DNA of 64,000 nucleotides from Streptomyces sp. CMB-StM0423 (GCF_002847285.1 NZ_CP025407.1:5397001-5461000), one strand, 5' to 3'; shown: positions 6,936 through 16,593, counted from the stretch's first letter. Program-made: numbers and translations. Notes: generated by a model not told the origin, from the letters alone.

Positions 6936-9866
6936 TCAGCTCAGGGAGAAGTCCGCGATACGCACCCCTTCACCCGGCACCAGATACACGTCCCGCCGCC
7001 CGGCCGCGCCCCGCAGCACCACCGTGACGTCCTCGTACGCGTACCGCGACCCCGTGCTCCGCACCGCCGCCCGGCCCGCCACCTGGCCGTCCGGCGCGTC
7101 CAGCCGTACCTCCAGCGTGGCCTCGCCCGGCGACTCCTTCGCCACCCGCGCCACCAGCCGTCGCGCCCCGCGCCGCAGGTCGGCGTCCGCGAACAGCAGC
7201 CACGCGCCCGCCGACTCCGCGCCGACCGCCGTGCCGCGCGGCTTCGACTCGTCGACCAGCCGCACGCCCGCGTAGTCGTCGAAGTTCTCCGCCCGCGTCG
7301 TCCGCCGCAGATCCCGCGGCGGCACCGTCTCGCCGTCGACGGCCAGCTCCGCCCGCGCCCGGATGTCCCCGGACGAGGCGCCGACGAGCACGTCGTACGT
7401 GCTGCGCTCCACCACCCAGCGCTCGCGGGTGACGTCCCAGTGCGCCAGCGCCGCGCGCGGCAGCGGCAGCGTCACCGTGCGCGTCTCGCCGGGCCGGAGA
7501 CCGACCTTCGCGAACGCCTGGAGCTTCTTCAGCGGCTGCTTCACGCGGGATTCGCGCTGCCGCGTGTAGAGCTGCACGACCTCCGCGCCCGCGCGCCGGC
7601 CGGTGTTGGTGACCGGCACGGCGACGGCGTCGCGCAGCAGCCGCGGACGGCCGTAGCGGAAGGTGGTGTACGACAGGCCGTGGCCGAAGGGGTAGAGCAC
7701 GTCGCCGGTGAAATACTGGTACGTGCGGCCGTACTTGATGTTGTCGTACTCCAGGATCGGCGGCAGGTCGGCGGCCGAGCGGTACCAGGTCTGGGTGAGC
7801 CGGCCCGCCGGGTTCACGTCGCCGAACAGCACGTCGGCCAGCGCCCGGCCGGTCTCCTGTCCCGCGTGGGTCGTCCACACCAGCGCGGGGACGTGCTCCT
7901 GCTCCCAGGTCAGCGTGGTGGGGTAGCTGTTCTCGACCACGACGACGGTCCGGGGGTTGGCGGCGAGCACGGCCCGTACCAGCGCCGACTGGGTGCCGGC
8001 CAGGCCCAGGTCCTCGCGGTCGTCGGTCTCGCGGGCGTTGATGAACGGCATCGAGCCGACGACGACGATCGCGGTGTCCGCCGCCCGCGCCGCCGCCACG
8101 GCCTCGTCGATGCCGTCTCGAAGCGTTTCGAGGGTGTAGCGGGAGGCGTCGGCGGCGGTGCCGAGGACGAGCCCGCCGTCCCCTGCGCGGGCGCGGAGGT
8201 AGACGGCGTCGCCGAGCCAGTTCTCGTAGCCCGCGTAGCGCAGCACCACCGTGCCGTCGTCCTGCTCCTCGGGGCGGAACAACTGCGAGACGAACCAGCC
8301 GTTGGGCTGGTCCTGGTCGTTGAAGAACCGGTACCCCGCGCCGTCCGGGTCGCGCATGCCGACGACCTTGCCGTTGGCCACGGCCCGCAGCGTGACGATG
8401 CCCTCGCCCCAGCCGAAGACGTCGAACTGCTCGGTCTCGCCCGCCGCCGTCGCGCTCTCCGCCAGCGCCGCGCCCCCGGCGCCGCGGCCCGCGGTGACGT
8501 AGCGGCCGGTTGCGGCGTTCCGCAGCGCCACCCGGTCGACGGCCTCGCTGGTCGTCACCTCGGTGCCCGCGCCCAGCCGGTCGGCGATGCCGCGCAGCGG
8601 CGTGATCGCGTACGGCAGGCTGCCCGCATACCAGTCGGTGTAGAGGGTGTCGGCCAGCGGGCCGACGACCGCGACCTTCCGCAGCCTGCGGGCGTCGAGC
8701 GGCAGCGCGCCGCGGTCGTTCTTCAGCAGCACGACCGCCTCGGCGGCGGTGCGGCGGGCGAGCTTGCGGTGCGCGGGGCTGTCGACGACGGACCTGTCGA
8801 GGTGCCCGTACGGGCCGCCGTCCGCGGCGAAGTCGCCGAGGCGCGCGCGGATGTCGAGGATGTGCCGTACGGCGGTGTCGACGTCCGCCTCCGTGAGCAG
8901 GCCCTGCGCCAGCGCCTCCCTGACGGCGGCGGCGGTCGGGCCGCCGTCGGTGTCGTCGGTGGTGAAGCTGTCGACGCCGGCCCTGAGGATGGCGGCGTCG
9001 GCCTCGGCGAGGGTGCCGAAGTACTTCTGCGAGCCGGTGGCCGGGAGGTTGTTGGGGGCCCAGGCGTCGGTGACGTTGAGCAGGGCGCGGTCGGTCCAGG
9101 TGCGTACCGAGGCGTTCAGGTCGGTGACCGTGCAGGGGCGGCCGTTGACGAGGTTGTACGCGGTCATGACGCCGCACGCGGCGTCGGCGGAGATCGCCGC
9201 CCGGTAGGCCGGCTCCTCGTACTCCTTGAGCACCCGCGGGCGCAGGTCCGAGGAGGTCTGGTCGCGGCGGACCTCGTTGTTGTTGGCCAGGTAGTGCTTG
9301 ACGAGGGGTGCCGTCTTGAGGTTGTCGGGGTCGCCGCCGGTCAGCCCGCCCGCGTAGGCGGTGGAGATGACGCCGGTCAGGTACGGGTCCTCGGAGTAGC
9401 CCTCCTCGTTGCGGCCCCAGCGCGGGTCGCGCAGCAGGTTGACGACCGGCGCCCAGACGTTCAGGCCCCAGCCGGCGGGGCGGTCGTGCTGGAGGCCGCG
9501 CACCTCGTCGCCGACGGCGGCGCCGACCTCGCGGATCAGGCCGGGGTTCCAGGTGGCGGCGAGGCCGATCGCCTGCGGGAAGACGGTGGCGGGGCCGAGC
9601 CAGGCCAGGCCGTGCAGGGCCTCGGTGCCGGTGCGGAACGCCTTCATCCCGAGCCGGGGGATGGCGGGCTGCCACTGGTGGAGCAGGGAGATCTTCTCGT
9701 CGAGGGTGAGTTGGGAGAGCAGTTCGCGGACCTTGGCTGCGGCTGCCGAAGCGGCCGGTGTGGCCGGGGCTTTCGGGGCCGCCGCGGCGGTGCCGGCGAG
9801 TGCGGTGGTGAGAGAACCGGCCAGCGGGAGCGCCAGCGGGGCGGCGAGAACCGTTCTTCGTTTCAC
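6936..9866 (-). CDS. Secreted GH3 glycosidase with inserted and C-terminal accessory domains
   Basis: This 976-residue protein is probably a beta-glucosidase or beta-xylosidase acting on plant oligosaccharides. GTG 9866 has AAGGAG 8 bp upstream and begins with a Tat-like leader (KRRTVLAAPLALPLAG). The GH3 N-domain includes RDPRWGRNEEGYSEDPYL and NVTDAW, with D267 the likely nucleophile. A beta-trefoil/fascin-like block (NAATGRYVTAGRG) appears inserted in the GH3 C-domain, followed by a fibronectin-like region (FGHGLSYTTF). A CBM6-like beta-sandwich ends the chain. It is the last gene of the LacI-linked cluster and has its own operator at 9889-9904. Secretion contrasts with the cytosolic GH31 partner. 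Confidence 0.88.
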   Translation of the reverse strand: MKRRTVLAAPLALPLAGSLTTALAGTAAAAPKAPATPAASAAAAKVRELLSQLTLDEKISLLHQWQPAIPRLGMKAFRTGTEALHGLAWLGPATVFPQAIGLAATWNPGLIREVGAAVGDEVRGLQHDRPAGWGLNVWAPVVNLLRDPRWGRNEEGYSEDPYLTGVISTAYAGGLTGGDPDNLKTAPLVKHYLANNNEVRRDQTSSDLRPRVLKEYEEPAYRAAISADAACGVMTAYNLVNGRPCTVTDLNASVRTWTDRALLNVTDAWAPNNLPATGSQKYFGTLAEADAAILRAGVDSFTTDDTDGGPTAAAVREALAQGLLTEADVDTAVRHILDIRARLGDFAADGGPYGHLDRSVVDSPAHRKLARRTAAEAVVLLKNDRGALPLDARRLRKVAVVGPLADTLYTDWYAGSLPYAITPLRGIADRLGAGTEVTTSEAVDRVALRNAATGRYVTAGRGAGGAALAESATAAGETEQFDVFGWGEGIVTLRAVANGKVVGMRDPDGAGYRFFNDQDQPNGWFVSQLFRPEEQDDGTVVLRYAGYENWLGDAVYLRARAGDGGLVLGTAADASRYTLETLRDGIDEAVAAARAADTAIVVVGSMPFINARETDDREDLGLAGTQSALVRAVLAANPRTVVVVENSYPTTLTWEQEHVPALVWTTHAGQETGRALADVLFGDVNPAGRLTQTWYRSAADLPPILEYDNIKYGRTYQYFTGDVLYPFGHGLSYTTFRYGRPRLLRDAVAVPVTNTGRRAGAEVVQLYTRQRESRVKQPLKKLQAFAKVGLRPGETRTVTLPLPRAALAHWDVTRERWVVERSTYDVLVGASSGDIRARAELAVDGETVPPRDLRRTTRAENFDDYAGVRLVDESKPRGTAVGAESAGAWLLFADADLRRGARRLVARVAKESPGEATLEVRLDAPDGQVAGRAAVRSTGSRYAYEDVTVVLRGAAGRRDVYLVPGEGVRIADFSLS
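8117..8132. promoter_or_regulatory. Intragenic operator-like palindrome
   Basis: CTCGAAGCGTTTCGAG inside the GH3 coding region has the same CGAA-TTCG half-sites as the three intergenic operators of this cluster. It could be an auxiliary LacI-type site or a coincidence of codon choice. Confidence 0.3.
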
Positions 9867-9888
9867 GTGTGCGACTCCTTCTGATCTA

Positions 9889-9904
9889 GTCGAAACGCTT
9901 CGAC
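9889..9904 (-). promoter_or_regulatory. LacI-family operator upstream of GH3 gene
   Basis: GTCGAAACGCTTCGAC lies in the 91-bp gap between the regulator stop and the GH3 start. It abuts a -10-like TAGATC (9883-9888, leftward), so bound repressor would cover the promoter spacer. The half-sites match the operators at 16551-16588. Confidence 0.7.
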
Positions 9905-9957
9905 TGCGCGATGAGTTGCTCCGTTCCGGCACACAAAGGGCCGGCTCCGCCCGCCGC

Positions 9958-10965
9958 TCAGCCGGCGCGCGGCGCCGTCGTCGCCCGCCGGGTCAGCCAC
10001 GGCGGCAGCATCGTCGCCTCCGGCACCTCCCGCCCGTCGAGCTTGCCCATCAGCAGTTCCACGGCCCGCGCCCCGATCTGCGCGGACGGCACCGCCACCG
10101 ACGAGATCGGCAGCGGCGCCTGCTCCGCCAGCTCGTCCGGGCAGATCGCCACCACTGACAGGTCCTCGGGCACCCGCAGCCCGAGTCGTCGGAACGCGTC
10201 GATCAGCGGCTGCACCACCGGCTCGTTGTGCACCACCACCCCGGTCAGCTCCGGGTGCTCCCGCAGCAGCCGCTCCGCCATCGCCTGCGCCGCCGCCGGG
10301 GTCGCCTCGCAGGGGTGCACCGTCGACGTCAGCCCGCGCTCGTCGGCCGCCGCGGTGAAGCCCTGCGTGACGCGCTGCGCGAAGCCCGTCTCGCGCAGAT
10401 ACACCTCGGGCGGTGAGCCGACGAGGGCCACGCACCGGTGCCCCAGCTCCGCCAGATGCGTCACGCAGGCACCGCCCGCCGCCGCGAAGTCCAGGTCGAT
10501 GCAGGTCAGTCCGGTCGCATCGGCGGGGAAGCCGATGAGCACCGAGGGCCGGTCCAGGGCCCGCAGCAGCGGCAGCCGGGCGTCGTTCAACTGCACGTCC
10601 ATCACGATGAGCGCGTCGACCAGCGCCGTGTCCGCCACCCGCCGCAGCCCTTCCTCGCCCTCCTCCTGGGTGAGCAGCAGCACGTCGTGGTCGTGCTGCC
10701 GGGCCGTCGTCACCACCGACACCGCGAACTGCATGACGACCGGCACATGGATCCCGCTCCGGAACGGGATGACCAGCGCCAGCACGTTGGACCTGCTGCT
10801 GGCCAGCGCGCGGGCGCCGGCGTGCGGGCGGTAGCCCAGCTCGCGGATGCTGGACTCGATGCGCTGCCGGGTCTCGTCGGAGATCGGGCGCTTGCCGCTG
10901 AGCGCGTACGAGACGGTGCTCGGCGACACCCCGGCGTGCCGGGCCACATCGGTGATCTTGACCAT
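9958..10965 (-). CDS. LacI-family transcriptional repressor
   Basis: This 335-residue regulator has the N-terminal LacI helix-turn-helix (ITDVARHAGVSPSTVSYALS, residues 3-22), a hinge helix with GARALASSRSN, and a periplasmic-binding-protein-like sensor domain. The ATG at 10965 is preceded by GGGGGAG; frames further upstream run into the GH31 3' end and are not credible starts. It sits 52 bp behind the GH31 gene in the same direction and 91 bp before GH3. It most likely recognises the GTCGAA-TTCGAC palindromes at 9889, 16551 and 16573, and releases them on binding a xyloside or glucoside (inference). Confidence 0.92.
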   Translation of the reverse strand: MVKITDVARHAGVSPSTVSYALSGKRPISDETRQRIESSIRELGYRPHAGARALASSRSNVLALVIPFRSGIHVPVVMQFAVSVVTTARQHDHDVLLLTQEEGEEGLRRVADTALVDALIVMDVQLNDARLPLLRALDRPSVLIGFPADATGLTCIDLDFAAAGGACVTHLAELGHRCVALVGSPPEVYLRETGFAQRVTQGFTAAADERGLTSTVHPCEATPAAAQAMAERLLREHPELTGVVVHNEPVVQPLIDAFRRLGLRVPEDLSVVAICPDELAEQAPLPISSVAVPSAQIGARAVELLMGKLDGREVPEATMLPPWLTRRATTAPRAG

Positions 10966-11017
10966 CAACTCCCCCTGCTCGACCGGCCGGCCGTCCGACA
11001 TGGCGGACAGCCGGACC

Positions 11018-13360
11018 TTAGCCCAGCTCCGCGACGAGGACGCCGCGGCCCGCGGCCGCACGCACCGTGGGCCCGCCGACGACCTCCAGCGCCCAGGGCC
11101 CACCCGCACCGCCCGCGCCGCCGGAGACATCCGAGCCACCCGAGCCGGCCGCGCCACCCGCACCCGCCGCCTCCCCCTCGCCCGCCGACGCCCGCACCGT
11201 CCTGCCCTCGCAGACCACCGTGAACTCCCGCCCCCCGACCGGCACCCGCACCCGCTGCCCAGGGCGCAGCCCGTACGCCCGCAGCGTCACCCCGTCCGCG
11301 TAGTCGTAGTCCGGCCGGTCGTCCACCGCCCCCACCGGCAGCACCGCCCCCGGCCGCACCAGCACCGGCGCGCTCGCGAACCCGTGCCGCTCCCGCACCC
11401 ACCGCGGCCCCCGCACCTCCTCGCCGCTCAGCAGATGCGTCCACGTGCCCTCCGGGACGTAGTACGAGACCTCGCCCCCGTCGCTGAACACCGGCGCCAC
11501 CAGCAGGTCGGGCCCGAGCATGTACTGCCGCTCCAGATGCGTGCACGCCCGGTCCTCCGGGAACTCCAGCGCCATCGGCCGCATCATCGGCACCCCCGAC
11601 TCGTGCGCCTCGCGCGCCACCGTGTCCAGATACGGCATCAGCCGCAGCTTCAGCTTCGTGAACACCCGCAGCACGTCCACGGCCTCCTCGTCGAAGAGCC
11701 ACGGCACCCGGTACGACGACGAGCCGTGCAGCCGGCTGTGCGACGACAGCAGCCCGAAGGCGATCCACCGCTTGAACAGCGCCGGCGACGGCGTGCCCTC
11801 GAAGCCGCCGATGTCGTGGCTCCAGTAGCCGAAGCCCGACATCCCCAGCGACAGGCCGCCGCGCAGCGACTCCGCCATCGCCTCGTACGTCGACTCGCAG
11901 TCCCCGCCCCAGTGCACCGGGAACTGCTGGCTCCCGGCCGTCGCCGAGCGCGCGAAGACCACCGCCTCGCCCTCGCCGCGGTGCTTCTTCAGCACGTCGA
12001 AGACCGTCTGGTTGTAGAGGTACGTGTAGTAGTTGTGCATCCGCTCCGGGTCGGAGCCGTCGAAATACGCGACGTCCGTCGGCACCCGCTCGCCGAAGTC
12101 GGTCTTGAAGCAGTCCACGCCCATGTCGAGCAGCGCCGCGAGCTTGCCCGCGTACCAGGCGCGCGCGTCGGGGTTGGTGAAGTCCACCAGCGCCATCCCC
12201 GGCTGCCACTTGTCCCACTGCCACACCCCGCCGTCCGGCCTGCGCAGCAGGTAGCCGGCGTCACGGCCCTCGGCGAAGAGCGGGGAGCGCTGCGCGATGT
12301 ACGGGTTGATCCACACACAGATCCGCAGCCCCCGCTCCTTGAGCCGGCGCAGCATCCCCGCCGGGTCGGGGAAGACCCGCGGGTCCCACTCGAAGTCGCA
12401 CCAGTGGAACTCGCGCATCCAGAAGCAGTCGAAGTGGAAGACGGACAGCGGCAGATCGCGTTCGGCCATCCCGTCGATGAAGGAGGTGACGGTCCCCTCG
12501 TCGTACGAGGTCGTGAACGAGGTCGACAGCCACAGCCCGAACGACCAGGCCGGCGGCAGCGCGGGCCGGCCGGTCAGCGCCGTGTACTTGCGCAGGATCT
12601 CCTTCGGCGTCGGCCCGTGGATGACGTAGTACGTCAGCTCCTGCCCCTCGACGCTGAACTGCACCCGCGACACCGCCTCCGAGCCCACCTCCAGGGACAC
12701 CCGCCCGGGGTGGTCGAGGAAGACGCCGTAGCCGGCGTCGGTGAGGTAGAACGGCACGTTCTTGTACGCCTGCTCGGTGGCCGTGCCGCCGTCCGCGTTC
12801 CAGACGTCCACGACCTGGCCGTTCTTCACCAGCGGCCCGAAGCGCTCGCCGAGCCCGTAGACGTGGGTGCCGACGGTGAGCCCGAGCTGCTCGCGCAGAT
12901 AGTGCCGGGCCGGGCCGCCGCCGGGGGTGTCGGTCTCCACGATGGCCATGCCCTTGGGCCCCGAGGAGGTCAGCGGCTCCATCCCGTCGGCGGTGAGGAA
13001 GTCCAGCCGCCACGGCCCGCCGCGCGCCACCCGCAGGGCGAGGCTGCCGGCGGTGAGCAGGGCGTGCTCGTCGTCGTACGAGACCTGCGCGTGCGACTCC
13101 GCCCCGGCGAGCTGAAAGCGCGGGCCGGCGTCCGTGCCGCCGTCGAAGTGGGTGAGCGTCACGCCGATCACGTCGGGCATGGGGGAGTGCACGGAGACCG
13201 TCATGACCGGGCCCTTCAGCAGATCGCCGCGGTGCCGGATGGGCTGGGTCGGCGCGTGCACGTCCAGCGTGCCGTCCCCGGCGGTGACGTCGAGCACCTC
13301 GACCGGATAAGCGGCGCGAACGCCCGCGCGCAGCATCCAGTAGCCGTCGGTGAACTTCAT
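11018..13360 (-). CDS. yicI: Alpha-xylosidase (GH31, YicI/XylS type)
   Basis: This 780-residue cytosolic enzyme should release alpha-xylose from isoprimeverose or xyloglucan oligosaccharides. Length and start (MKFTDGYW) match Escherichia coli YicI. The nucleophile motif FKTDFGERVP gives D421 and the acid/base motif HWGGDCES gives D487; these correspond to YicI D416 and D482. GFGYWSHDIGGFEGT and LLSSHSRLHGSSSYRVPW are near-diagnostic of YicI rather than other GH31 enzymes. There is no signal peptide, so the substrate must be imported, consistent with the transporter genes 27 bp upstream in the same operon. Strict alpha-xyloside specificity is inferred from family resemblance. Confidence 0.93.
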   Translation of the reverse strand: MKFTDGYWMLRAGVRAAYPVEVLDVTAGDGTLDVHAPTQPIRHRGDLLKGPVMTVSVHSPMPDVIGVTLTHFDGGTDAGPRFQLAGAESHAQVSYDDEHALLTAGSLALRVARGGPWRLDFLTADGMEPLTSSGPKGMAIVETDTPGGGPARHYLREQLGLTVGTHVYGLGERFGPLVKNGQVVDVWNADGGTATEQAYKNVPFYLTDAGYGVFLDHPGRVSLEVGSEAVSRVQFSVEGQELTYYVIHGPTPKEILRKYTALTGRPALPPAWSFGLWLSTSFTTSYDEGTVTSFIDGMAERDLPLSVFHFDCFWMREFHWCDFEWDPRVFPDPAGMLRRLKERGLRICVWINPYIAQRSPLFAEGRDAGYLLRRPDGGVWQWDKWQPGMALVDFTNPDARAWYAGKLAALLDMGVDCFKTDFGERVPTDVAYFDGSDPERMHNYYTYLYNQTVFDVLKKHRGEGEAVVFARSATAGSQQFPVHWGGDCESTYEAMAESLRGGLSLGMSGFGYWSHDIGGFEGTPSPALFKRWIAFGLLSSHSRLHGSSSYRVPWLFDEEAVDVLRVFTKLKLRLMPYLDTVAREAHESGVPMMRPMALEFPEDRACTHLERQYMLGPDLLVAPVFSDGGEVSYYVPEGTWTHLLSGEEVRGPRWVRERHGFASAPVLVRPGAVLPVGAVDDRPDYDYADGVTLRAYGLRPGQRVRVPVGGREFTVVCEGRTVRASAGEGEAAGAGGAAGSGGSDVSGGAGGAGGPWALEVVGGPTVRAAAGRGVLVAELG

Positions 13361-13387
13361 GCGCAGCCTCTCGGGGTCACTTGGGGG

Positions 13388-14209
13388 TCACTTGGCCGCG
13401 CCCACGGCGATGCCGCGGGTCAGGGTCCGCTGGAAGATCAGGAAGAACGCGATCGCCGGCAGCACGCCCAGCAGGGCGGCGGCGTTCGTCATCGTGGCGT
13501 CCATGTCCCGCTGCCCCTGGAGCACGCCGAGGGCGACGGACACGGTCTGGTTGTCGTCCGAGACGAGCATGACCAGCGGCAGCAGGAACTCGTTCCACGT
13601 CCAGATGAAGAACAGCACCATCAGCACGCCGATCGTCGGCCGGCTCACGGGCACCACCACCCGCCACAGCACCTGCCACTTGCCCGCCCCGTCGATCCGC
13701 GCCGCCTCGATCACCTCGCGCGGGAACCCGCCGAGCACCGAGGCCAGCAGATACGTACCGAAGGCGGACTGCACGACGGTGAAGACGATCACCACGCTCA
13801 GCCGGGTGTCGTAGAGGCCCGCCTCCTTCGACAGGTAGTACACCGGGTAGACCAGCGCCTCCTGCGGCAGCATGTTCGCCAGCACGAAGAACGCCAGTAC
13901 GTACGGCCGCCCGCGGATCCGCCCGATGCCGATGGCGTACGCGCTGAGCACCGACAGCACCACCGCGAGCACGGCCACCGAGCCGGAGATCAGCACCGAG
14001 TTCCACAGCTTCTGCCCGAAGTCGACGCGCTCCCAGAAGTCCGCGAGCCCGTCGAGGTACACGCCGTCCGGCATGCTCAGCGGCCCGTCGCTGGAGTACT
14101 CCGCCGGCGACTTCACCGCGTTCATCAGCACCACGAAGAACGGCAGCACCATGAACGCCGCGCCCACCACCAGCGCCACGAGCACGGGGTACTTCCTGAC
14201 CGCGGTCAC
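13388..14209 (-). CDS. ABC sugar permease, MalG-like
   Basis: This 273-residue inner-membrane subunit has about six transmembrane segments and the coupling motif EAARIDGAGKWQVLWRVVVP that docks to the ATPase. It belongs to the CUT1 carbohydrate permeases. GTG 14209 overlaps the preceding permease stop by 4 bp (GTGA). The GH31 gene follows after 27 bp. No ATPase is encoded in the operon, so the shared ATPase MsiK is expected to energise it (family knowledge for Streptomyces CUT1 systems). Confidence 0.92.
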   Translation of the reverse strand: MTAVRKYPVLVALVVGAAFMVLPFFVVLMNAVKSPAEYSSDGPLSMPDGVYLDGLADFWERVDFGQKLWNSVLISGSVAVLAVVLSVLSAYAIGIGRIRGRPYVLAFFVLANMLPQEALVYPVYYLSKEAGLYDTRLSVVIVFTVVQSAFGTYLLASVLGGFPREVIEAARIDGAGKWQVLWRVVVPVSRPTIGVLMVLFFIWTWNEFLLPLVMLVSDDNQTVSVALGVLQGQRDMDATMTNAAALLGVLPAIAFFLIFQRTLTRGIAVGAAK

Positions 14210-15222
14210 GAGTTCTCGTCCTCCGCCCTCGTCTGCAGCTTCAGGGCGACGACCGCAAGCACCAGGATGAGCACGGTGAGGACGGTGGAGATCGCGGCGC
14301 CGTAGCCGGCCTGGAAGTTCTCGAAGAAGTTCTGGTACGCGAAGTACGACGGGACGTTCGTCGCCCCGCCCGGGCCGCCGCCGGTGAGGACGTACACCAT
14401 GCCGAAGACCTTCAGCGCCGCGATCGTGCACCACAGCAGCACCACCGCGATCTCCGGCCGCAGTTGCGGCAGCGTCACGTGCCAGAACCGCCGCCACCAG
14501 CCCGCACCGTCCAGCTCCGCCGCCTCGTGCAGCGCCGGGTCGACGCGCTGCAGCCCGGACATGAAGATGACCAGCGGGAAGCCGATCTGCACCCACACCA
14601 TGACGGCCATCACGCTGTACAGCGCCCAGTCCGGGTCGCCGAGCCAGTCCTGCTGGAGCGCGTCGAGCCCGACGGCGCCCAGGAGTTCGTTGAGCGAACC
14701 GCTCTCCGGCGCCAGGATCCAGCTCCACACGATGCCGGCGACCGCGATCGGCAGCACCTGCGGCAGATAGAAGCAGGCGCGCAGCACGGCCACCCAGCGG
14801 CTGCCGGCGTGCCGGCCGACGAAGTCGAAAAGCGCGGAGGCCAGGACCAGCCCGAGCGCGGTCGGGATCAGCGCCATCGCCGCGACCATGGCCAGGCTGT
14901 GCCGGAACGACTCGCGGAAGTCGTCGTCGCCGAGGAGCCGGTCGTAGTTCTCCAGACCGGTGAACCCGGGCGTGCCGACGCCGCTCCAGTCGGTGAAGCT
15001 GATCCCGGTGTTCATCGCGAACGGCACGACGATGACGACGAGGAACGCCAGCGCGCCGGGCAGCAGGAAGAGCGCGTACGAGCCCTCGGTGGACGTCCGG
15101 TGCGTACGGCCCGAGCCGCCCGTCCGGCGGCGGCCGCCGCGGCTTGTGCGCCACCGCCGGCGGGAGGGGGTCCCGCTCCCGCCGGCGGCGCGGGCCGCGT
15201 CCTTGGAGACGGCGGCCGTCAT
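14206..15222 (-). CDS. ABC sugar permease, MalF-like
   Basis: This 338-residue permease begins with a basic, disordered cytosolic tail (about 45 residues), then about six membrane helices. The coupling motif is HEAAELDGAGWWRRFWHVTL, and the MalF-type TGGGPGGATNV loop is present. The ATG overlaps the binding-protein stop (ATGA), and its own stop overlaps the next permease start, so the three transport genes are translationally coupled. Unlike the transporter at 3494-5434, these two permeases are separate proteins. Confidence 0.92.
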   Translation of the reverse strand: MTAAVSKDAARAAGGSGTPSRRRWRTSRGGRRRTGGSGRTHRTSTEGSYALFLLPGALAFLVVIVVPFAMNTGISFTDWSGVGTPGFTGLENYDRLLGDDDFRESFRHSLAMVAAMALIPTALGLVLASALFDFVGRHAGSRWVAVLRACFYLPQVLPIAVAGIVWSWILAPESGSLNELLGAVGLDALQQDWLGDPDWALYSVMAVMVWVQIGFPLVIFMSGLQRVDPALHEAAELDGAGWWRRFWHVTLPQLRPEIAVVLLWCTIAALKVFGMVYVLTGGGPGGATNVPSYFAYQNFFENFQAGYGAAISTVLTVLILVLAVVALKLQTRAEDENS

Positions 15223-16523
15223 TCCTGGAGCACGTTCTCGTCGTACTCGGCCTGGAGCGACTCCAGCACGTCGCCCGGCTCCGCGCTGCCGGTGAGGAGC
15301 TTCTGCGTCTCGGAGGTCATCGAGTCGTAGAAGCCGTTGGCCGGCCAGTCGGGGTAGTAGGCGAGGCCGTCGTTCCCGGCGAGGGTCGTGTAGTCCTCGA
15401 TGAGGGCCTTCGACTGCGGGTCGGTGATCGCGGCGGCGTCGGCCGCGACGGGGACGCCGCCGTTGTCGCCCAGGATGTTCTGGATGCCCTTCTTCATCGT
15501 GATGTCGATGAAGTCGTACGCCAGCTCCTTGTTCTCGGCGCCCTCCGGGACCACCCAGAGGTTGCCGCCGGAGCCGAGGGTCAGGTCGCTGCCGGGCCAC
15601 AGGAAGGTGTCCCAGCCGAACTTCTGGATCTCCGCCTGGAAGCGGCCGAACCACCAGCTTCCGGAGAAGAGCATCGGGTGCTTGCCCTGGATGAAGGAGA
15701 CGCCGGCATCCTCGGCCTTGGTGCCGGAGGAGTTCCTGGCGACGTAGCCCTTGTCGACCCAGTCGGCGAAGGTCTCGGCGGCGTACGTCCAGGCCGCGTC
15801 GGAGAAGTCGGTCTCGCCGCCCATCTGGAAGGAGTCGACCCACGCCTTGTCGGCCCGGCTGAGCGCGAGCTGGTAGAGGTACTGCTGCGCCATGTACTCG
15901 GCGCCGGCGTTGGCGAACGGGGTGATCCCGGCGTCCTTGAACGTCGCGAGCGCGTCCTCCAGCTCCGCGAACGTCGTCGGGACCTCGACGCCGTGCGCCG
16001 CGAAGAGGTCCTTGTTGAAGTAGACCATCGTGAACTCGGCGTAGTTGGGGATGCCGTACCAGGCGCCGGAGCCCATGACGCCGCTCTCGTCGTAGCGGCT
16101 GGTGGTCGCCACGGTCGGCGGCACGGCGTCGGCCCAGCCGCGCTTCTCCGCCTCGGCGGTGAGGTCGGTCAGCAGGCCCTGGCGGGAGAGCTGGCCGGTG
16201 GTGGCGTTGCCCTTGTTGTACTCCATGAGGTCGGGCGCCTGGTCGGAGTTGAGGACCTGCGGGGCGGTCTTCTGGATCTGCTCGAAGCCCTTCTCCTCGA
16301 ACTCGACCTTCACCCCCGGGTGGCTCTCCTCGAACTCCGCGACGGCCTCGGCCCACGCCTTGCCCATGGCGCTGTCGGGACCCTCGTAGTGCCAGAGCCG
16401 GAGGGTCTTGCCGTCGCCGGAACCGCCGTCGTCGGAGCCGCCGCACGCGGCGAGCGTGCTCAGCGACAGGGCTCCCGCCAGGGCGGCAGCCAGCAGGCGC
16501 GCCCTTCTCCGTGCCTTCAACAT
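15219..16523 (-). CDS. ABC transporter sugar-binding lipoprotein
   Basis: This 434-residue extracellular binding protein starts at ATG 16523, with GGAGG 6 bp upstream. A basic n-region (KARRRARLLAA) leads to the lipobox LAAC and a Ser/Gly/Asp linker. The mature domain shows SBP_bac_1 features such as SHPGVKVEFEEKGFEQIQK and MVYFNKDLFAAHG. As first gene of the operon, it should deliver alpha-xylosyl oligosaccharides to the MalFG-like pair; the ligand is inferred from the downstream alpha-xylosidase. Transcription is probably controlled by two operators just upstream. Confidence 0.92.
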   Translation of the reverse strand: MLKARRRARLLAAALAGALSLSTLAACGGSDDGGSGDGKTLRLWHYEGPDSAMGKAWAEAVAEFEESHPGVKVEFEEKGFEQIQKTAPQVLNSDQAPDLMEYNKGNATTGQLSRQGLLTDLTAEAEKRGWADAVPPTVATTSRYDESGVMGSGAWYGIPNYAEFTMVYFNKDLFAAHGVEVPTTFAELEDALATFKDAGITPFANAGAEYMAQQYLYQLALSRADKAWVDSFQMGGETDFSDAAWTYAAETFADWVDKGYVARNSSGTKAEDAGVSFIQGKHPMLFSGSWWFGRFQAEIQKFGWDTFLWPGSDLTLGSGGNLWVVPEGAENKELAYDFIDITMKKGIQNILGDNGGVPVAADAAAITDPQSKALIEDYTTLAGNDGLAYYPDWPANGFYDSMTSETQKLLTGSAEPGDVLESLQAEYDENVLQE

Positions 16524-16550
16524 CCTCTGCCTCCGGGAGAGTTGGCCTCG

Positions 16551-16564
16551 TCGAATCGATTCGA
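16551..16564 (-). promoter_or_regulatory. LacI-family operator O2
   Basis: TCGAATCGATTCGA is a perfect 14-bp palindrome located 28 bp before the binding-protein start. Its centre is 23 bp from that of the neighbouring operator, about two helical turns, so both could be bound cooperatively on one face. Confidence 0.7.
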
Positions 16565-16572
16565 TGAGGGGT

Positions 16573-16588
16573 GTCGAAGCGCTTCGAC
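16573..16588 (-). promoter_or_regulatory. LacI-family operator O1
   Basis: GTCGAAGCGCTTCGAC is a perfect 16-bp palindrome just downstream of the predicted -10 box (16594-16599), overlapping the expected transcription start. It differs from the GH3 operator at one central base. Confidence 0.8.
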
Positions 16589-16593
16589 GGAGG

